NCBI GenBank assembly: GCA_009838645.1
Contig: VXRC01000012.1
Coordinates: 32,993 to 96,992 of the forward strand
Reading direction: 5' to 3'
From: Gemmatimonadota bacterium
GTDB lineage: Bacteria; JAAXHH01
DNA length: 64,000 nucleotides
Each line of letters begins with the position of its first letter. The stretch's first letter is position 1. The translations under genes and the position numbers were made by a program. Below are positions 1 to 8,019 of the stretch, piece after piece. The notes below the pieces were generated by a model. It searched no databases. It was not told where the DNA came from and worked only from the letters and a program-made list of their open reading frames with translations.

Positions 1-2
1 GA

Positions 3-131
3 GAAACGGACGCCCTGAATTTCTTCGACAACTGGATTCTGCTGCGGACCGAGGACGGATGGCTGAAGGAACGGCGGGACTACTGGTTCAAGACGCTGGA
101 CTGGGAGGACGATGTGGCGGCGGACCAGTAG
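3..131 (+). CDS. C-terminus of an ABC-type amino-acid/solute-binding protein (5' partial)
   Basis: The first 42 codons of the window form an open frame ending in TAG at 129-131. The residues (FFDNWILLRTEDGWLKERRD, then YWFKTLDW) resemble the last helices of family 3 periplasmic solute-binding proteins, where an asparagine/tryptophan-rich stretch is followed by a terminal YW. Such proteins bind amino acids outside the inner membrane and deliver them to an ABC permease. The start and any permease genes lie before the window. Assignment rests on this short tail only, so it is tentative. Confidence 0.5.
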   Translation, partial: ETDALNFFDNWILLRTEDGWLKERRDYWFKTLDWEDDVAADQ

Positions 132-141
132 GCGCCGCTAC

Positions 142-177
142 GTCGAGATTGGCGCATTGGTCGAGATTGGCGCGTTG
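142..177. repeat. 18-bp tandem duplication after the first gene
   Basis: Two copies of an 18-bp unit (142-159 and 160-177) that begin GTCGAGATTGGCGC and differ at one base. They fill most of the gap between the solute-binding protein stop and the end of the reverse-strand HTH gene. This is the first of many short duplications at gene ends in the window. Confidence 0.8.
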
Positions 178-184
178 AAGGTTT

Positions 185-511
185 TTATGTTCCGACACTG
201 AGTCTTCCAGGTCGGCCGGTGTCTGATTCGCGGATGACGATTTTGACATCGCGTCCAAGGGTGGTCAGAAGGCGCAGAAGCCGATCTATGGAGTACTCCC
301 GGAAGTCCCCTCTCATCAGTCGCGACACGTCGGGTTGAGACAAGCCGAGCAACTTCGCCGCCTCGACCTGCTTCAGTCTACGTTGGCGAATGATCCTGTC
401 GATCCGCGTCACCAACTCCGCTTTAAGCAAGTGCGTTTCGGCATCCGGCAAGCCAAGATCAGCAAAGACATTACCACTACCGCGTTCGATCTTCACACTT
501 TGAGATTTCAT
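185..511 (-). CDS. XRE-family HTH protein, HigA/COG5606-type orphan antitoxin
   Basis: A protein of 108 residues starting at the ATG whose first codon base is 511 (MKSQSVKIERG). A longer frame to 583 exists, but its extra residues look non-coding. The HTH is near residues 45-75 (EAAKLLGLSQPDVSRLMRG), followed by SIDRLLRLLTTLGRDVKIVI, the usual end of COG5606/HigA-like regulators. In type II modules such a protein neutralises a Gp49/HigB toxin and represses its own promoter. No toxin ORF lies upstream (512-834) or downstream, so this looks like an orphan antitoxin or stand-alone regulator. A good promoter lies at 616-644 on the same strand. Confidence 0.8.
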   Translation of the reverse strand: MKSQSVKIERGSGNVFADLGLPDAETHLLKAELVTRIDRIIRQRRLKQVEAAKLLGLSQPDVSRLMRGDFREYSIDRLLRLLTTLGRDVKIVIRESDTGRPGRLSVGT

Positions 512-615
512 CGGTTTTGGTCTCCTACATAATTTGCCCGATAATGTCGCGCTGCGGTCTGTAATCTGCTGGAGCCCACCCATTCAATCGGTTTGAGTAT
601 CGGTTCGTTCATAGG

Positions 616-644
616 AATATAGTGAAACCCCCATAATTAGACAA
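616..644 (-). promoter_or_regulatory. Promoter for the orphan XRE gene
   Basis: Read on the minus strand: -35 TTGTCT (644-639), 17-nt spacer, -10 TATATT (621-616). This predicts a transcript starting near 610 with a leader of about 100 nt. It lies in an AT-rich stretch (590-720) with no ORF, so the gap 512-834 is a divergent promoter region. Confidence 0.6.
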
Positions 645-756
645 TCATTTTTTGTGTTCTGATTGACTCAGACTGATTTTTGGCTAAATCCTCGTAGAAA
701 TTGCATTGAAATGAAAATCGCACCCGATGATGATGCCTAACGCACCCAATTCCCGC

Positions 757-785
757 TTGACATAGCCCGCCCTCCTGCGTATCTG
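757..785 (+). promoter_or_regulatory. Candidate cysS promoter
   Basis: A perfect -35 TTGACA (757-762) is followed after 17 nt by a weak -10 TATCTG (780-785). cysS starts 50 nt downstream with GGAG at 822-825 as ribosome-binding site. Confidence 0.4.
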
Positions 786-834
786 GTACAGACTCAAAAT
801 GACCGTGTAGCGCATTCCGCCGGAGCCACGTTTC

Positions 835-2235
835 ATGCCCCTCGTCCTGTACGACACCTACACCCGCAGCCTGCGTGAATTCGAACCGCTTTCCCCGGAC
901 GAGGTGGGGCTCTACGCCTGCGGCCCCACGGTCTACGATTTCCCCCACATCGGCAACATGCGTACCTACGTGTTCGGCGACCTGCTGCGCCGCGCGCTGG
1001 TTTTCAACGGGTACAAGGTCCGCCACGTGATGAACATTACGGACGTGGGCCACCTGACGTCCGACGCGGACACCGGCGAGGACAAGATGGAAGAGGGCGC
1101 GCGCCGCGCCGGCAAGACGGCCTGGGAGATCGCCGAGTTCTACACCGGGATCTTCAAGGAGGACATGCGGCGGCTCAACATCCTCGAACCGGATACGTGG
1201 TGCCGGGCGACTGACCATATTGAGGAGCAGATCCGGGAGATTCAGTGCATTGAAGCCAAGGGATTCACGTACCGCACGTCCGACGGGATCTATTTCGACA
1301 CGTCGAAGCAGCCTGATTACGGGTATCTCGCCCGCCTGGACGTGGAGGGGCTGGAGGCGGGCGCCCGGGTCGACATGGCGGAGAAGCGCAGCATCACCGA
1401 CTTCGCGTTGTGGAAGTTCAGCCCCCCGGATGAGCAGCGGCAGATGGAATGGGACAGTCCCTGGGGCGTCGGGTTCCCGGGATGGCACATCGAGTGCTCG
1501 GCCATGTCCGCCAAGTTTCTCGGCCCCTATTTTGATATCCACCTGGGCGGCGAAGACCACATCTCGGTGCACCACGCCAACGAGATCGCCCAGACCGAGG
1601 CCTGTCACGGCACGCGCCTGGCCAACTTCTGGATGCACGGCTACTTCCTGCAACTGGGAGACGCCAAGATGGCGAAGTCCTCGGGCGGGTTCCTGCGGGT
1701 GCAAACACTGATCGACCGGGGGTACGACTCCCTCGTCTACCGGCTGTTCTGCCTCAGCGCGAGTTACCGGTCCAAGCTCAACTTCAAATGGGAGAGCATC
1801 GAAGGCGCCGCGCGGCAGCTGAACCGATTGCGGCTGGCCGTCCATGGCTGGGGCGAGGCCGCCGCTGAGGCCGATGAGACCTACATGCAGCGTTTTACCG
1901 AAGTCGTGAACAGCGACCTGAACATGCCCCGCGCCATGTCCGTCACCTGGGACCTGGTCCGCAGCGATCTGCCGGACGGCCTGAAGAAGGCCACGATCAT
2001 GCGGTTCGACGAAATACTGGGGCTGAGCCTGGCCGAGTGGGCACCGGAAGCAGCGACGGTGCCGGACCACATCAAGGACCTTGCCGAGGATCGGCGCCAG
2101 GCCCGCGCGGAAAAGCGGTACGCCGACGCCGACGCGCTACGCGATCAGATCATCACCGCCGGTTTCGATATCAAGGACACGCCGAAAGGACCGGAAATCA
2201 CCCCCAGGGCCGTCGCGACCGAGGCGGCGAACTGA
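835..2235 (+). CDS. cysS: Cysteinyl-tRNA synthetase
   Basis: A 466-residue class I aminoacyl-tRNA synthetase that charges tRNA-Cys in the cytoplasm. Visible family features are YACGPTVYDFPHIGNMR, with zinc ligand Cys29 and the HIGH-type motif at 38-41; the GWHIECS zinc/active-site segment near residue 220; and the KMSKS loop as KMAKS at 278-282. Length matches the usual 460-480 residues. GGAG at 822-825 supports the ATG at 835. The next gene starts 14 nt after the stop, so they are probably co-transcribed. A 477-residue frame on the opposite strand is a GC-driven shadow. Confidence 0.97.
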   Translation: MPLVLYDTYTRSLREFEPLSPDEVGLYACGPTVYDFPHIGNMRTYVFGDLLRRALVFNGYKVRHVMNITDVGHLTSDADTGEDKMEEGARRAGKTAWEIAEFYTGIFKEDMRRLNILEPDTWCRATDHIEEQIREIQCIEAKGFTYRTSDGIYFDTSKQPDYGYLARLDVEGLEAGARVDMAEKRSITDFALWKFSPPDEQRQMEWDSPWGVGFPGWHIECSAMSAKFLGPYFDIHLGGEDHISVHHANEIAQTEACHGTRLANFWMHGYFLQLGDAKMAKSSGGFLRVQTLIDRGYDSLVYRLFCLSASYRSKLNFKWESIEGAARQLNRLRLAVHGWGEAAAEADETYMQRFTEVVNSDLNMPRAMSVTWDLVRSDLPDGLKKATIMRFDEILGLSLAEWAPEAATVPDHIKDLAEDRRQARAEKRYADADALRDQIITAGFDIKDTPKGPEITPRAVATEAAN

Positions 2236-2249
2236 CAAGACCCTCTGCC

Positions 2250-3002
2250 ATGAACCTGCTGCTGGTCGGCGGTTCCGGTCTCGTCGGGACGGCCATCACG
2301 CCCTACCTCCAGCCACACCACAACCTGCGGGTGCTGGACCTCAACGCTCCCCAGCACGACGATGTCGAGTACGTGGAAGGATCCATCGCCGACCCGGAAG
2401 CGGTGCGTCGCGCCCTGGACGGCATGGACGGATTCATCACCATGGCGATGAAGGGCGGGCAGGGCGGACACGACCGGCACCACACCCTGGAGCAGGTGAT
2501 CGACAACTACACGGTCAATTGCCTGGGCCATCACGTGCTGCTGCTGACCGCCTTCGAGATGAGGATCACGCGGGGTATCTACACCGGCACCATGAGCGTC
2601 CACAACCGGCACCGGACCTGGTACCCCTCCGAGGAGGAGGTGCCCCGGGACGGCCCCAACGTCTACGGCCTGACCAAGGGCTTGACGGAGGAGATCTGCC
2701 GGTACTTCGCCCGCGAGTACGACATGAGCCTGCTCGTCTATCGCATCACCGGACCCTGCAACCGGGCCATGTTCATCGACCGGATCAAGAACCCGCCCGG
2801 CGGGCCGAAGCTCTACTACACCGACGAGGAGGACATGGCCGAGGCCTACCTGGCCGGCTTGAGGTTCCTTGATCAGACCGGCAACGGCCGCTGCGAGGTG
2901 TTTTTCATTTCCGGAGATGAAGACTGCGAGGAGATGAACATGGCGAAGGCCCGCGAACTCCTGGGCTGGGAGCCGTCCGCGCGGAAGAAGCTGGGGATTT
3001 GA
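2250..3002 (+). CDS. NAD-dependent epimerase/dehydratase (extended SDR)
   Basis: A 250-residue protein beginning MNLLLVGGSGLVG, with the GxxGxxG Rossmann motif at residues 7-13. The active site is YGLTK (Tyr139, Lys143). It therefore belongs to the extended SDR/NAD(P)-dependent epimerase-dehydratase family acting on sugar nucleotides or related carbohydrates. The substrate cannot be deduced. The ATG at 2250 is chosen because the glycine motif follows directly; an in-frame extension back to 2037 overlaps cysS and is not credible. It sits 14 nt after cysS in the same orientation. Confidence 0.85.
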   Translation: MNLLLVGGSGLVGTAITPYLQPHHNLRVLDLNAPQHDDVEYVEGSIADPEAVRRALDGMDGFITMAMKGGQGGHDRHHTLEQVIDNYTVNCLGHHVLLLTAFEMRITRGIYTGTMSVHNRHRTWYPSEEEVPRDGPNVYGLTKGLTEEICRYFAREYDMSLLVYRITGPCNRAMFIDRIKNPPGGPKLYYTDEEDMAEAYLAGLRFLDQTGNGRCEVFFISGDEDCEEMNMAKARELLGWEPSARKKLGI

Positions 3003-3073
3003 GGGGATCTGGATGTGGAATTACATTGCCAAGTAAACCGACTGTGTCAAAAACATTGCCAGAGCGGGATTAA

Positions 3074-3378
3074 TCAGTGGATGGTATTGGGTCGGTAAGC
3101 TTTGGGTCGACGTTCTATATGTAATAGCAGACCTTGGTGTTGGCCATTCTTGCTTTTAATCAGTTTATAGAACAGGCGGTAGGCACTAATCGTTACAATG
3201 TAAACACCTTTTTCGGATTTGTGCTTTCTGGGCTTGTGCTTTACCTTGGCAGTCCTATTAACAATTCCCGCAATTGCTTCGGCCACTTCCTCTTGTACTT
3301 GCTCAGACAGTTTTTTGGGTCACGTCTAAACCGCGTCGTGGCCTTGAAGTACGCAGGCAATGCAAAAGGCACATTCAT
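3074..3378 (-). pseudogene. RelE-like toxin split by a -1 frameshift at a slippery A AAA AAC
   Basis: Translation starts at the ATG 3378-3376, which overlaps the upstream stop as ATGA. It runs 23 codons (MNVPFALPAYFKATTRFRRD then PKN). In frame 0 it ends after only 45 residues at 3241. The rest of the protein lies in the -1 frame: LSEQVQEEVAEAIAGI, then GVYIVTISAYRLFYKLI, LLLHIERRPKAYRP, and a stop at 3074. The frame change falls at A AAA AAC (3316-3310), a canonical -1 slippery heptamer. A -1 slip yields about 101 residues, the normal RelE/ParE toxin size, with the pattern YRLFYKLI...HIERRPKAYR. The gene is either a frameshifted pseudogene or made by programmed frameshifting; the sequence cannot decide. 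Confidence 0.6.
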
Positions 3379-3872
3379 TCATCATCTTTCAGAAGTGAAA
3401 GTAGATCTTGCCTGCTTTTGATTTTCCTGGCCATGACCGGGCTTGCCAAGCCATCATGAATGCCTATTTTCTCCCGCAATTCCTGATACTTTTTTGCATA
3501 ACCTGAACAGAAAGTTGATACTTGATTGTAAGCACCTTCTGGCAGTTTGTCATTTTCCGGAAGGTTGTCCAATTTCTGCATTAGTGAAATTGTTATCTCT
3601 TCCATCTCTTCCAAGCCGCATGTTACGGTTTCATCTGGATCGAATTCTTCATCAGCTGGACACTGCAAAAGTGATTGCTCGATATTTATCACAGTTCTGG
3701 CTAAAAACGTGTCATAGTATTTCACCAAGCAGTGAACAACTTCGGCTACATCAACCTGGACTTTGTCGCTCTGGTCGTTTTCTGCAAGTGCATTGCTTAT
3801 AGATGTACCTGTATCTTTTATCCTGTCCAGTTCAGCCATTGCGGGTTCTACAAACATTGTGGTATGTAACAT
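3375..3872 (-). CDS. Unknown protein upstream of the RelE-like gene (candidate antitoxin)
   Basis: A 165-residue acidic protein from the ATG whose first base is 3872; a TTG at 3887 is an alternative start. No family is recognised. The middle is helical and rich in Asp/Glu. The C-terminus (MARKIKSRQDLLSLLKDDE) is a basic-then-acidic helix, as in toxin-binding tails. The stop overlaps the RelE-like ATG by 4 nt, so the two are translationally coupled. Base composition is clearly more AT-rich than the neighbours, suggesting acquisition. The order antitoxin-then-toxin and the size of the partner make a type II module plausible, but the antitoxin role is inferred from position. Confidence 0.6.
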   Translation of the reverse strand: MLHTTMFVEPAMAELDRIKDTGTSISNALAENDQSDKVQVDVAEVVHCLVKYYDTFLARTVINIEQSLLQCPADEEFDPDETVTCGLEEMEEITISLMQKLDNLPENDKLPEGAYNQVSTFCSGYAKKYQELREKIGIHDGLASPVMARKIKSRQDLLSLLKDDE

Positions 3873-3921
3873 GTGCTGTGCTCTCAAGTAAGGCTTTACC
3901 TGTAAACGGGAATACTTAAAT

Positions 3922-3950
3922 CAGTTACACCATTATTGGCTAATTGTCAA
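3922..3950 (-). promoter_or_regulatory. Promoter of the 3.1-3.9 kb toxin-antitoxin-like pair
   Basis: On the minus strand a perfect -35 TTGACA (3950-3945) is separated by 17 nt from TAACTG (3927-3922). It overlaps the last codons of the reverse-strand methyltransferase and lies about 50-70 nt before the candidate antitoxin start. Confidence 0.45.
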
Positions 3951-4659
3951 GTACTTGGTGGTCCACTTCGCCCCGTCTCGCCGACACGCACGCCATCTTC
4001 CCCCGTTGCAGACCACACCTGAAATCGACCAATCCCAGGCTGGAAAGCAGGTACTCGTGCGTCTCAACGGGCAATCTCCGGGGTCGCTCGGGATCGTCTT
4101 TCTCGAAAGGAACCACGAAATCCGCGTTGACCAGGATCCCGCCGGGTGCAAGGAGTTCGTGCGCCTGCCGGTAGATAGCTTCGAGGGCGCCGACGCCGCC
4201 GAGGTCGTGGAGGGTCTGAAGGGTGAAGATCGCGTCGAAGGGGCCGAGCCCTCGGGTCCAGGCGTCGCCCTTCAGGTCAGCTTGAATTATGCGCGCGTCT
4301 TGGTAGCCGGATTCCTCGAGCAGTCCGTCCACGTGTAGGACCAGCGTCGGCTCGATTTCAATCCCCGTGTATAAAATGGTACCGGGCGGCTTCATTCCGG
4401 GACCGTCGGCTAATCCATCAACCACAGCGTGGGCGAGTCCTCCAGCACCAATCCCCAGTTCCAGCAGGCGGATCGTTGCGTGATGATCACTCCCGGGCGA
4501 TTTCGCCTGGTGACGTTCCTGTTCGCGCCACTCGCCCCGCCACTCGACAAGCGTCCGCACTACGCAGCCCGCCATCGCCGCCCGCTCGGGCCAGCGCCGA
4601 TCCAGGTCCTCCGTCCACGCGTCGATGTAGTCCGGCCCCGTGAAATCCGACAGCGCCAT
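3940..4659 (-). CDS. Class I SAM-dependent methyltransferase
   Basis: A 239-residue protein with SAM-binding motif I at residues 65-74 (LLELGIGAGG). An acidic end of strand 2 follows (YTGIEIEP), then a motif IV-like DAIFTLQTLHDLGG and LLAPGGILVNADF. This is the ubiquinone/small-molecule type of Rossmann methyltransferase. The substrate is unknown. It is followed by an AT-rich islet on the same strand that has its own promoter, so it is probably a separate unit. Confidence 0.8.
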   Translation of the reverse strand: MALSDFTGPDYIDAWTEDLDRRWPERAAMAGCVVRTLVEWRGEWREQERHQAKSPGSDHHATIRLLELGIGAGGLAHAVVDGLADGPGMKPPGTILYTGIEIEPTLVLHVDGLLEESGYQDARIIQADLKGDAWTRGLGPFDAIFTLQTLHDLGGVGALEAIYRQAHELLAPGGILVNADFVVPFEKDDPERPRRLPVETHEYLLSSLGLVDFRCGLQRGKMACVSARRGEVDHQVLDN

Positions 4660-4771
4660 GAGAGTGATTCCTTAGACGTTTCCTGGCGGCCAGGTCGGTC
4701 CGCGTCGGCTTGCGCGCGAGGCCCGCTTAGTGATCGATCAGCGACTGCTTCCGCCGCGCCACGCTTTTCGA

Positions 4772-6124
4772 TTAGTCCGTCCGCGTCGGCTTGCGCGTGT
4801 GACTGAAGGAATCGAGCCGGGGGGTATCGGGCGGCCAATATACCGCTTCGTTGGACTCCTGCCAGGGGTTGCCGCACATGTTGGTGAGGATGTGCCACTC
4901 GGCCGCGCCGATATCCGGATCGGGATGGAAGAGGAACCGCTTCAGCCCGGCTTCCCTTGAGGCGTTCAGGATACCGGCCAGGTCCCGGGCCGGCATGGCG
5001 TCGCCCGCGTGCGGCGCGCGGCCCGTGGAGACCCAGCAGATGCACTTGTCCGTATCGCCGATGGCCTCCAGGGCGCGGCGGGTCTCCCCGTACACGATGG
5101 TGGAGAAGAACTCATCGGGAAACCCCATTTCCATGTCCATCAGGGTGCGCACGCCCGGCAGGTCGATGCCGAAGAGCAGTTTCACCACGTCGAAGGCGTC
5201 TTCCTCGGTAAGCGACGGGTTCCATTTCCCCAGCCGCTGCACCCAGCGGGAGACCGTCCCGTACATGCCGTCGAAGCCCCGGTGCCAGTAGTAGTGCTTG
5301 GGGAAGATGAAGTCGAACCAGGACGCCATGGCGTGGTAGTCCTGGCAGGTCAGCGAGGAGAAGGCCGCCGTGCGGGGAATGCCGCCGAGTTCCACCCTGC
5401 GGTTGAGCTTGCCGACCTGTTCGGCTATGGCGGCCATGTGTCCCAGGGCCGTTTCCCGGCGGGCGCGGAGCCAGTACAGGGCGTCCTCGTTGATGTCGAA
5501 GAGCTGCATGCCGGCGAGCATGCCGCCCGGCGCGCGGTACCGCACCTCGGCCGGTGTGAGTTGGTGGAACCGGTCCCACAGGTGCTCGATGCCGCGCTGC
5601 AAACGGTCCATGTCGTACCCCAGGGCGGCGAAGCGCGTGTCCTCGCCGGGACGTATCTCGAAGAGCTCTCCCCCGTGGTGGAAGGCCAGCTCGTAGTGTT
5701 GCTCCCCCGGTCCGTCGATGAGGAACCCGTGGGCCTGGGGCAGGGCGTTCATGGCGTCCTGGACCGTCGCGGCGTGGCCGATCACGCCGTATGGGTCTTC
5801 CTCCACGGGACGCTGTCCCCCGCCCAGGCCCGCGCCGAAGGTGATGATGTGCCAGCCCCTTTCCCTGGCGTCGTCGAGCATGGCGGCGAAAAGGCGTTCC
5901 TTTTCGGGATCGCGCGTTCCCTCCGCGGGCGGATCGACACCGAAGGAACGGTACACGGCGGGATCGCTCTCTAAAACAGGCATCCTCGTGCCGTCGTCCC
6001 GTTCGAAGTGGAGATAGCCCACCACGATGCCGGTGACGCCCCCGTCCTGCCACGCGTCGAAGATCCGCTTGTAGTCGGAGATGTACCGATCGAGGGGGTT
6101 GTGGACGAAGATCCAGGCTTCCAT
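4772..6124 (-). CDS. Uncharacterised 450-residue protein, glycoside-hydrolase-like
   Basis: I do not recognise a named family. The protein opens MEAWIFVHNPLDRYISDYKR and is soluble, without a signal peptide or membrane segment. It has alternating strand-helix character and aromatic patches such as WFDFIFPKHYYWHRGFDG and CICWVSTGRAPHAGD, which resemble the substrate clefts of TIM-barrel glycosidases. A carbohydrate-active enzyme is therefore possible but unproven. It lies 12 nt after the deoxyhypusine-synthase-like gene on the same strand, so the two are almost certainly co-transcribed. A 584-codon frame overlapping it is a shadow. Confidence 0.7.
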   Translation of the reverse strand: MEAWIFVHNPLDRYISDYKRIFDAWQDGGVTGIVVGYLHFERDDGTRMPVLESDPAVYRSFGVDPPAEGTRDPEKERLFAAMLDDARERGWHIITFGAGLGGGQRPVEEDPYGVIGHAATVQDAMNALPQAHGFLIDGPGEQHYELAFHHGGELFEIRPGEDTRFAALGYDMDRLQRGIEHLWDRFHQLTPAEVRYRAPGGMLAGMQLFDINEDALYWLRARRETALGHMAAIAEQVGKLNRRVELGGIPRTAAFSSLTCQDYHAMASWFDFIFPKHYYWHRGFDGMYGTVSRWVQRLGKWNPSLTEEDAFDVVKLLFGIDLPGVRTLMDMEMGFPDEFFSTIVYGETRRALEAIGDTDKCICWVSTGRAPHAGDAMPARDLAGILNASREAGLKRFLFHPDPDIGAAEWHILTNMCGNPWQESNEAVYWPPDTPRLDSFSHTRKPTRTD

Positions 6125-6136
6125 TTCGTTCTCCTT

Positions 6137-7246
6137 TTACGAGGTCAAAAGCCGGCACAGATGGGGGATGAACAGCCGGTTGTCGGCCGCGACATAGATC
6201 AGCTCGCCCCCCATGCGGCTGAAACTCTTGCCCATGCGGTTGTAGTAGGCCGGGTCGTCCATGGGCGGCTCCCCGGCGTTCCAGTCCCAGTTCTCCGCCG
6301 TGAGGTCGTTCACCGCGATGAGGGGCCGCACGGGTCCGAGCCCGTCCTGCCGCCGCAGGTTGTTGGCGATCGAGACGGACTTTTCGAAGACCTGGGGCGC
6401 CATGATCGAGGAGCCGACGGACAGGAACACGCCGCCGTCGATGCGGGAGACGCCCTCGGCGAAGATCTGGAAATCGATCATCCCGCCCCGACCGTAGGCG
6501 GCGCCGCCGGCCAGGGGATGGGTATAGACGATGTCGTACCCGATACCGGGATGCACGGTGAGCGGCACGCCCAGACGACAGGCATTCCCGGTCAGTGAAT
6601 GTTGCTTGTAGGGATGTTCGACGGCGTGGCGGCCCGGTGCGATTCCGTGGCGCACGATCGTCTGCAGGAGGTCGGCGCGGGCGGGCATGGCCTCGTCGTC
6701 TGCGGGATCGGCGGACCAGTCCGCGAGGGCCTGCCGAAGTTCGGCCGGGTCGGGAATGCGGTACCCGTCCTCCACGATCATCCGCCCCACCGACTCCCCG
6801 TAACCCAGGCCGTCCGCCGTGCCGGCCAGTACCGCCAGCGCCGTATGCCGGCCGGTCTCGTCCCACGTGCCGAAACGTCCCCGGGCGACATGGCCGCGCA
6901 CGTCCTCCTCGGACCTTCCGTGGAAGGCGTATTCCCAGTCGTGGATCACGCCCGCGCCGTTGGTGGCCAGGTGGGTGATCCAGCCCGCTTCCATCATGCG
7001 CGTGACCACGGGACCAAGCCCGTTCTTCACGAGGTGCGCGCCGTAGGCCAGCATGACGGAAGCGCCCCTGGAACGGGCTGCGCGCATGCGGCCCGCTATC
7101 GTCTGGATCTGGCCTGCCTGGCGGGATGTAGCCGGGGGCAGCGGACTATCGGGATCGACGCGTATGTCGTCGATATGATGCTTGCTTTCCCGGTCCGCCA
7201 GCGGTTCAACATGCACCCTGCGGCCATCGATGCGCGGGTAGCCCAT
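6137..7246 (-). CDS. Deoxyhypusine-synthase-like protein (GSU2086-type)
   Basis: A 369-residue protein. The stretch AYGAHLVKNGLGPVVTRMME, then THLATNGAGVIHDWEYAFHG and FGTWDETG, is the nucleotide-binding and active-region pattern of the deoxyhypusine synthase fold. The catalytic lysine segment of true DHS (near the C-terminus) is not evident. Bacterial members of this kind are not known to make hypusine; some act in polyamine metabolism and others are uncharacterised. It is the first gene of a two-gene unit with the 450-residue protein at 4772-6124, which may act on the same unknown substrate. Confidence 0.65.
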   Translation of the reverse strand: MGYPRIDGRRVHVEPLADRESKHHIDDIRVDPDSPLPPATSRQAGQIQTIAGRMRAARSRGASVMLAYGAHLVKNGLGPVVTRMMEAGWITHLATNGAGVIHDWEYAFHGRSEEDVRGHVARGRFGTWDETGRHTALAVLAGTADGLGYGESVGRMIVEDGYRIPDPAELRQALADWSADPADDEAMPARADLLQTIVRHGIAPGRHAVEHPYKQHSLTGNACRLGVPLTVHPGIGYDIVYTHPLAGGAAYGRGGMIDFQIFAEGVSRIDGGVFLSVGSSIMAPQVFEKSVSIANNLRRQDGLGPVRPLIAVNDLTAENWDWNAGEPPMDDPAYYNRMGKSFSRMGGELIYVAADNRLFIPHLCRLLTS

Positions 7247-7340
7247 GGGCGTCCGTTCCGGAGGTGTGATGCATGGAGGAGAGGATCGATCGCCTGCCTG
7301 AAGGCTAATATACGTCCGGGCCCGGTCACGCCAACTTTTT

Positions 7341-7817
7341 TCAGATACCGATTTCGACGCCCTTGACCGACACGCCCTGGCGGGTGATCTCGAGGTCGAC
7401 CCGGCACGCTTCCGTGTCGATGAGGAGCCGGTAGGCGCCCGGCGTACCCGGGGCGAAGGAAACGGTGTCGAGGACCTGGCCCTTTAGGGCGGCCAGGGCC
7501 TCGTTGGTCTCCGCGACGGCCTGCTTGACGGCCGCTCCCCGAGGCGTGCCGTTGAACAGCCGGAGGAACCGCTTCTCGGCTACGGCGCTCTGGCGCCGAC
7601 GCACGCGGCCGGACTGCAGGGTGAGTTCGAGGATGTTCTCGAGGCTGGGGACGTTTTCCGGGGAAACCTGTCCCGTTTCGATGTCCCGCCGCAGGGCGAG
7701 GTAGGGGATCCTGGCATCCTCGTCCGGCAGGGACGCGGTGAATCCGTCCAGCTCTTCCAGCAGCAGTTCCCGGTCCTGTTCGTCCAATCTCGGGACGCCG
7801 CCGTCACGTCCGGGCAT
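7341..7817 (-). CDS. Hypothetical protein at the end of the sulfur operon
   Basis: A 158-residue protein starting at the ATG at 7817 (MPGRDGGVPRLDEQDREL), preceded by an AAGGGGA ribosome-binding site. Residues up to about 100 are helical and charged; the last 45 are beta-rich (LDTVSFAPGTPGAYRLLIDT, then CRVDLEITRQGVSVKGVEIG). No family recognised. A frame extending to 8015 overlaps the coupled small gene and is not credible. Its position after sulfite reductase and APS reductase suggests co-expression with sulfate assimilation. Confidence 0.65.
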   Translation of the reverse strand: MPGRDGGVPRLDEQDRELLLEELDGFTASLPDEDARIPYLALRRDIETGQVSPENVPSLENILELTLQSGRVRRRQSAVAEKRFLRLFNGTPRGAAVKQAVAETNEALAALKGQVLDTVSFAPGTPGAYRLLIDTEACRVDLEITRQGVSVKGVEIGI

Positions 7818-8019
7818 TGCTGTCCCCTTCGACCGATCCGCCGCACACCACGGATCGCGTGCACCGTCCATCCCGTTCCACGGGTCGCGGTGACGCCAAG
7901 GTGTCGCTTGCGGAAAACCCCGTGGCCAGGAAGGATTCCTCGGCCCCGCCGAGCCGCCAGGCGGATTCACGGACGATCCTGCGCAACAGGCGCAGGTAGA
8001 GGATGGCCGCACCACTCAT
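7804..8019 (-). CDS. Small 71-residue protein coupled to cysH
   Basis: The ATG at 8019 overlaps the cysH stop as ATGA. The frame runs 71 codons and overlaps the following gene by 14 nt. The N-terminal half (MSGAAILYLRLLRRIVRESA) is an amphipathic, basic helix; the C-terminal half is polar and contains two cysteines (RCTRSVVCGG). No family recognised. The coupling geometry is the same as that used between sulfite reductase and cysH, which argues for a real gene, but there is no homology support. Confidence 0.45.
   Translation of the reverse strand: MSGAAILYLRLLRRIVRESAWRLGGAEESFLATGFSASDTLASPRPVERDGRCTRSVVCGGSVEGDSNART

Noticed and set aside
637..2070. 477-codon reverse frame over cysS
   Set aside because: A shadow of the high-GC cysS gene; no recognisable domains, while cysS shows all its family motifs.
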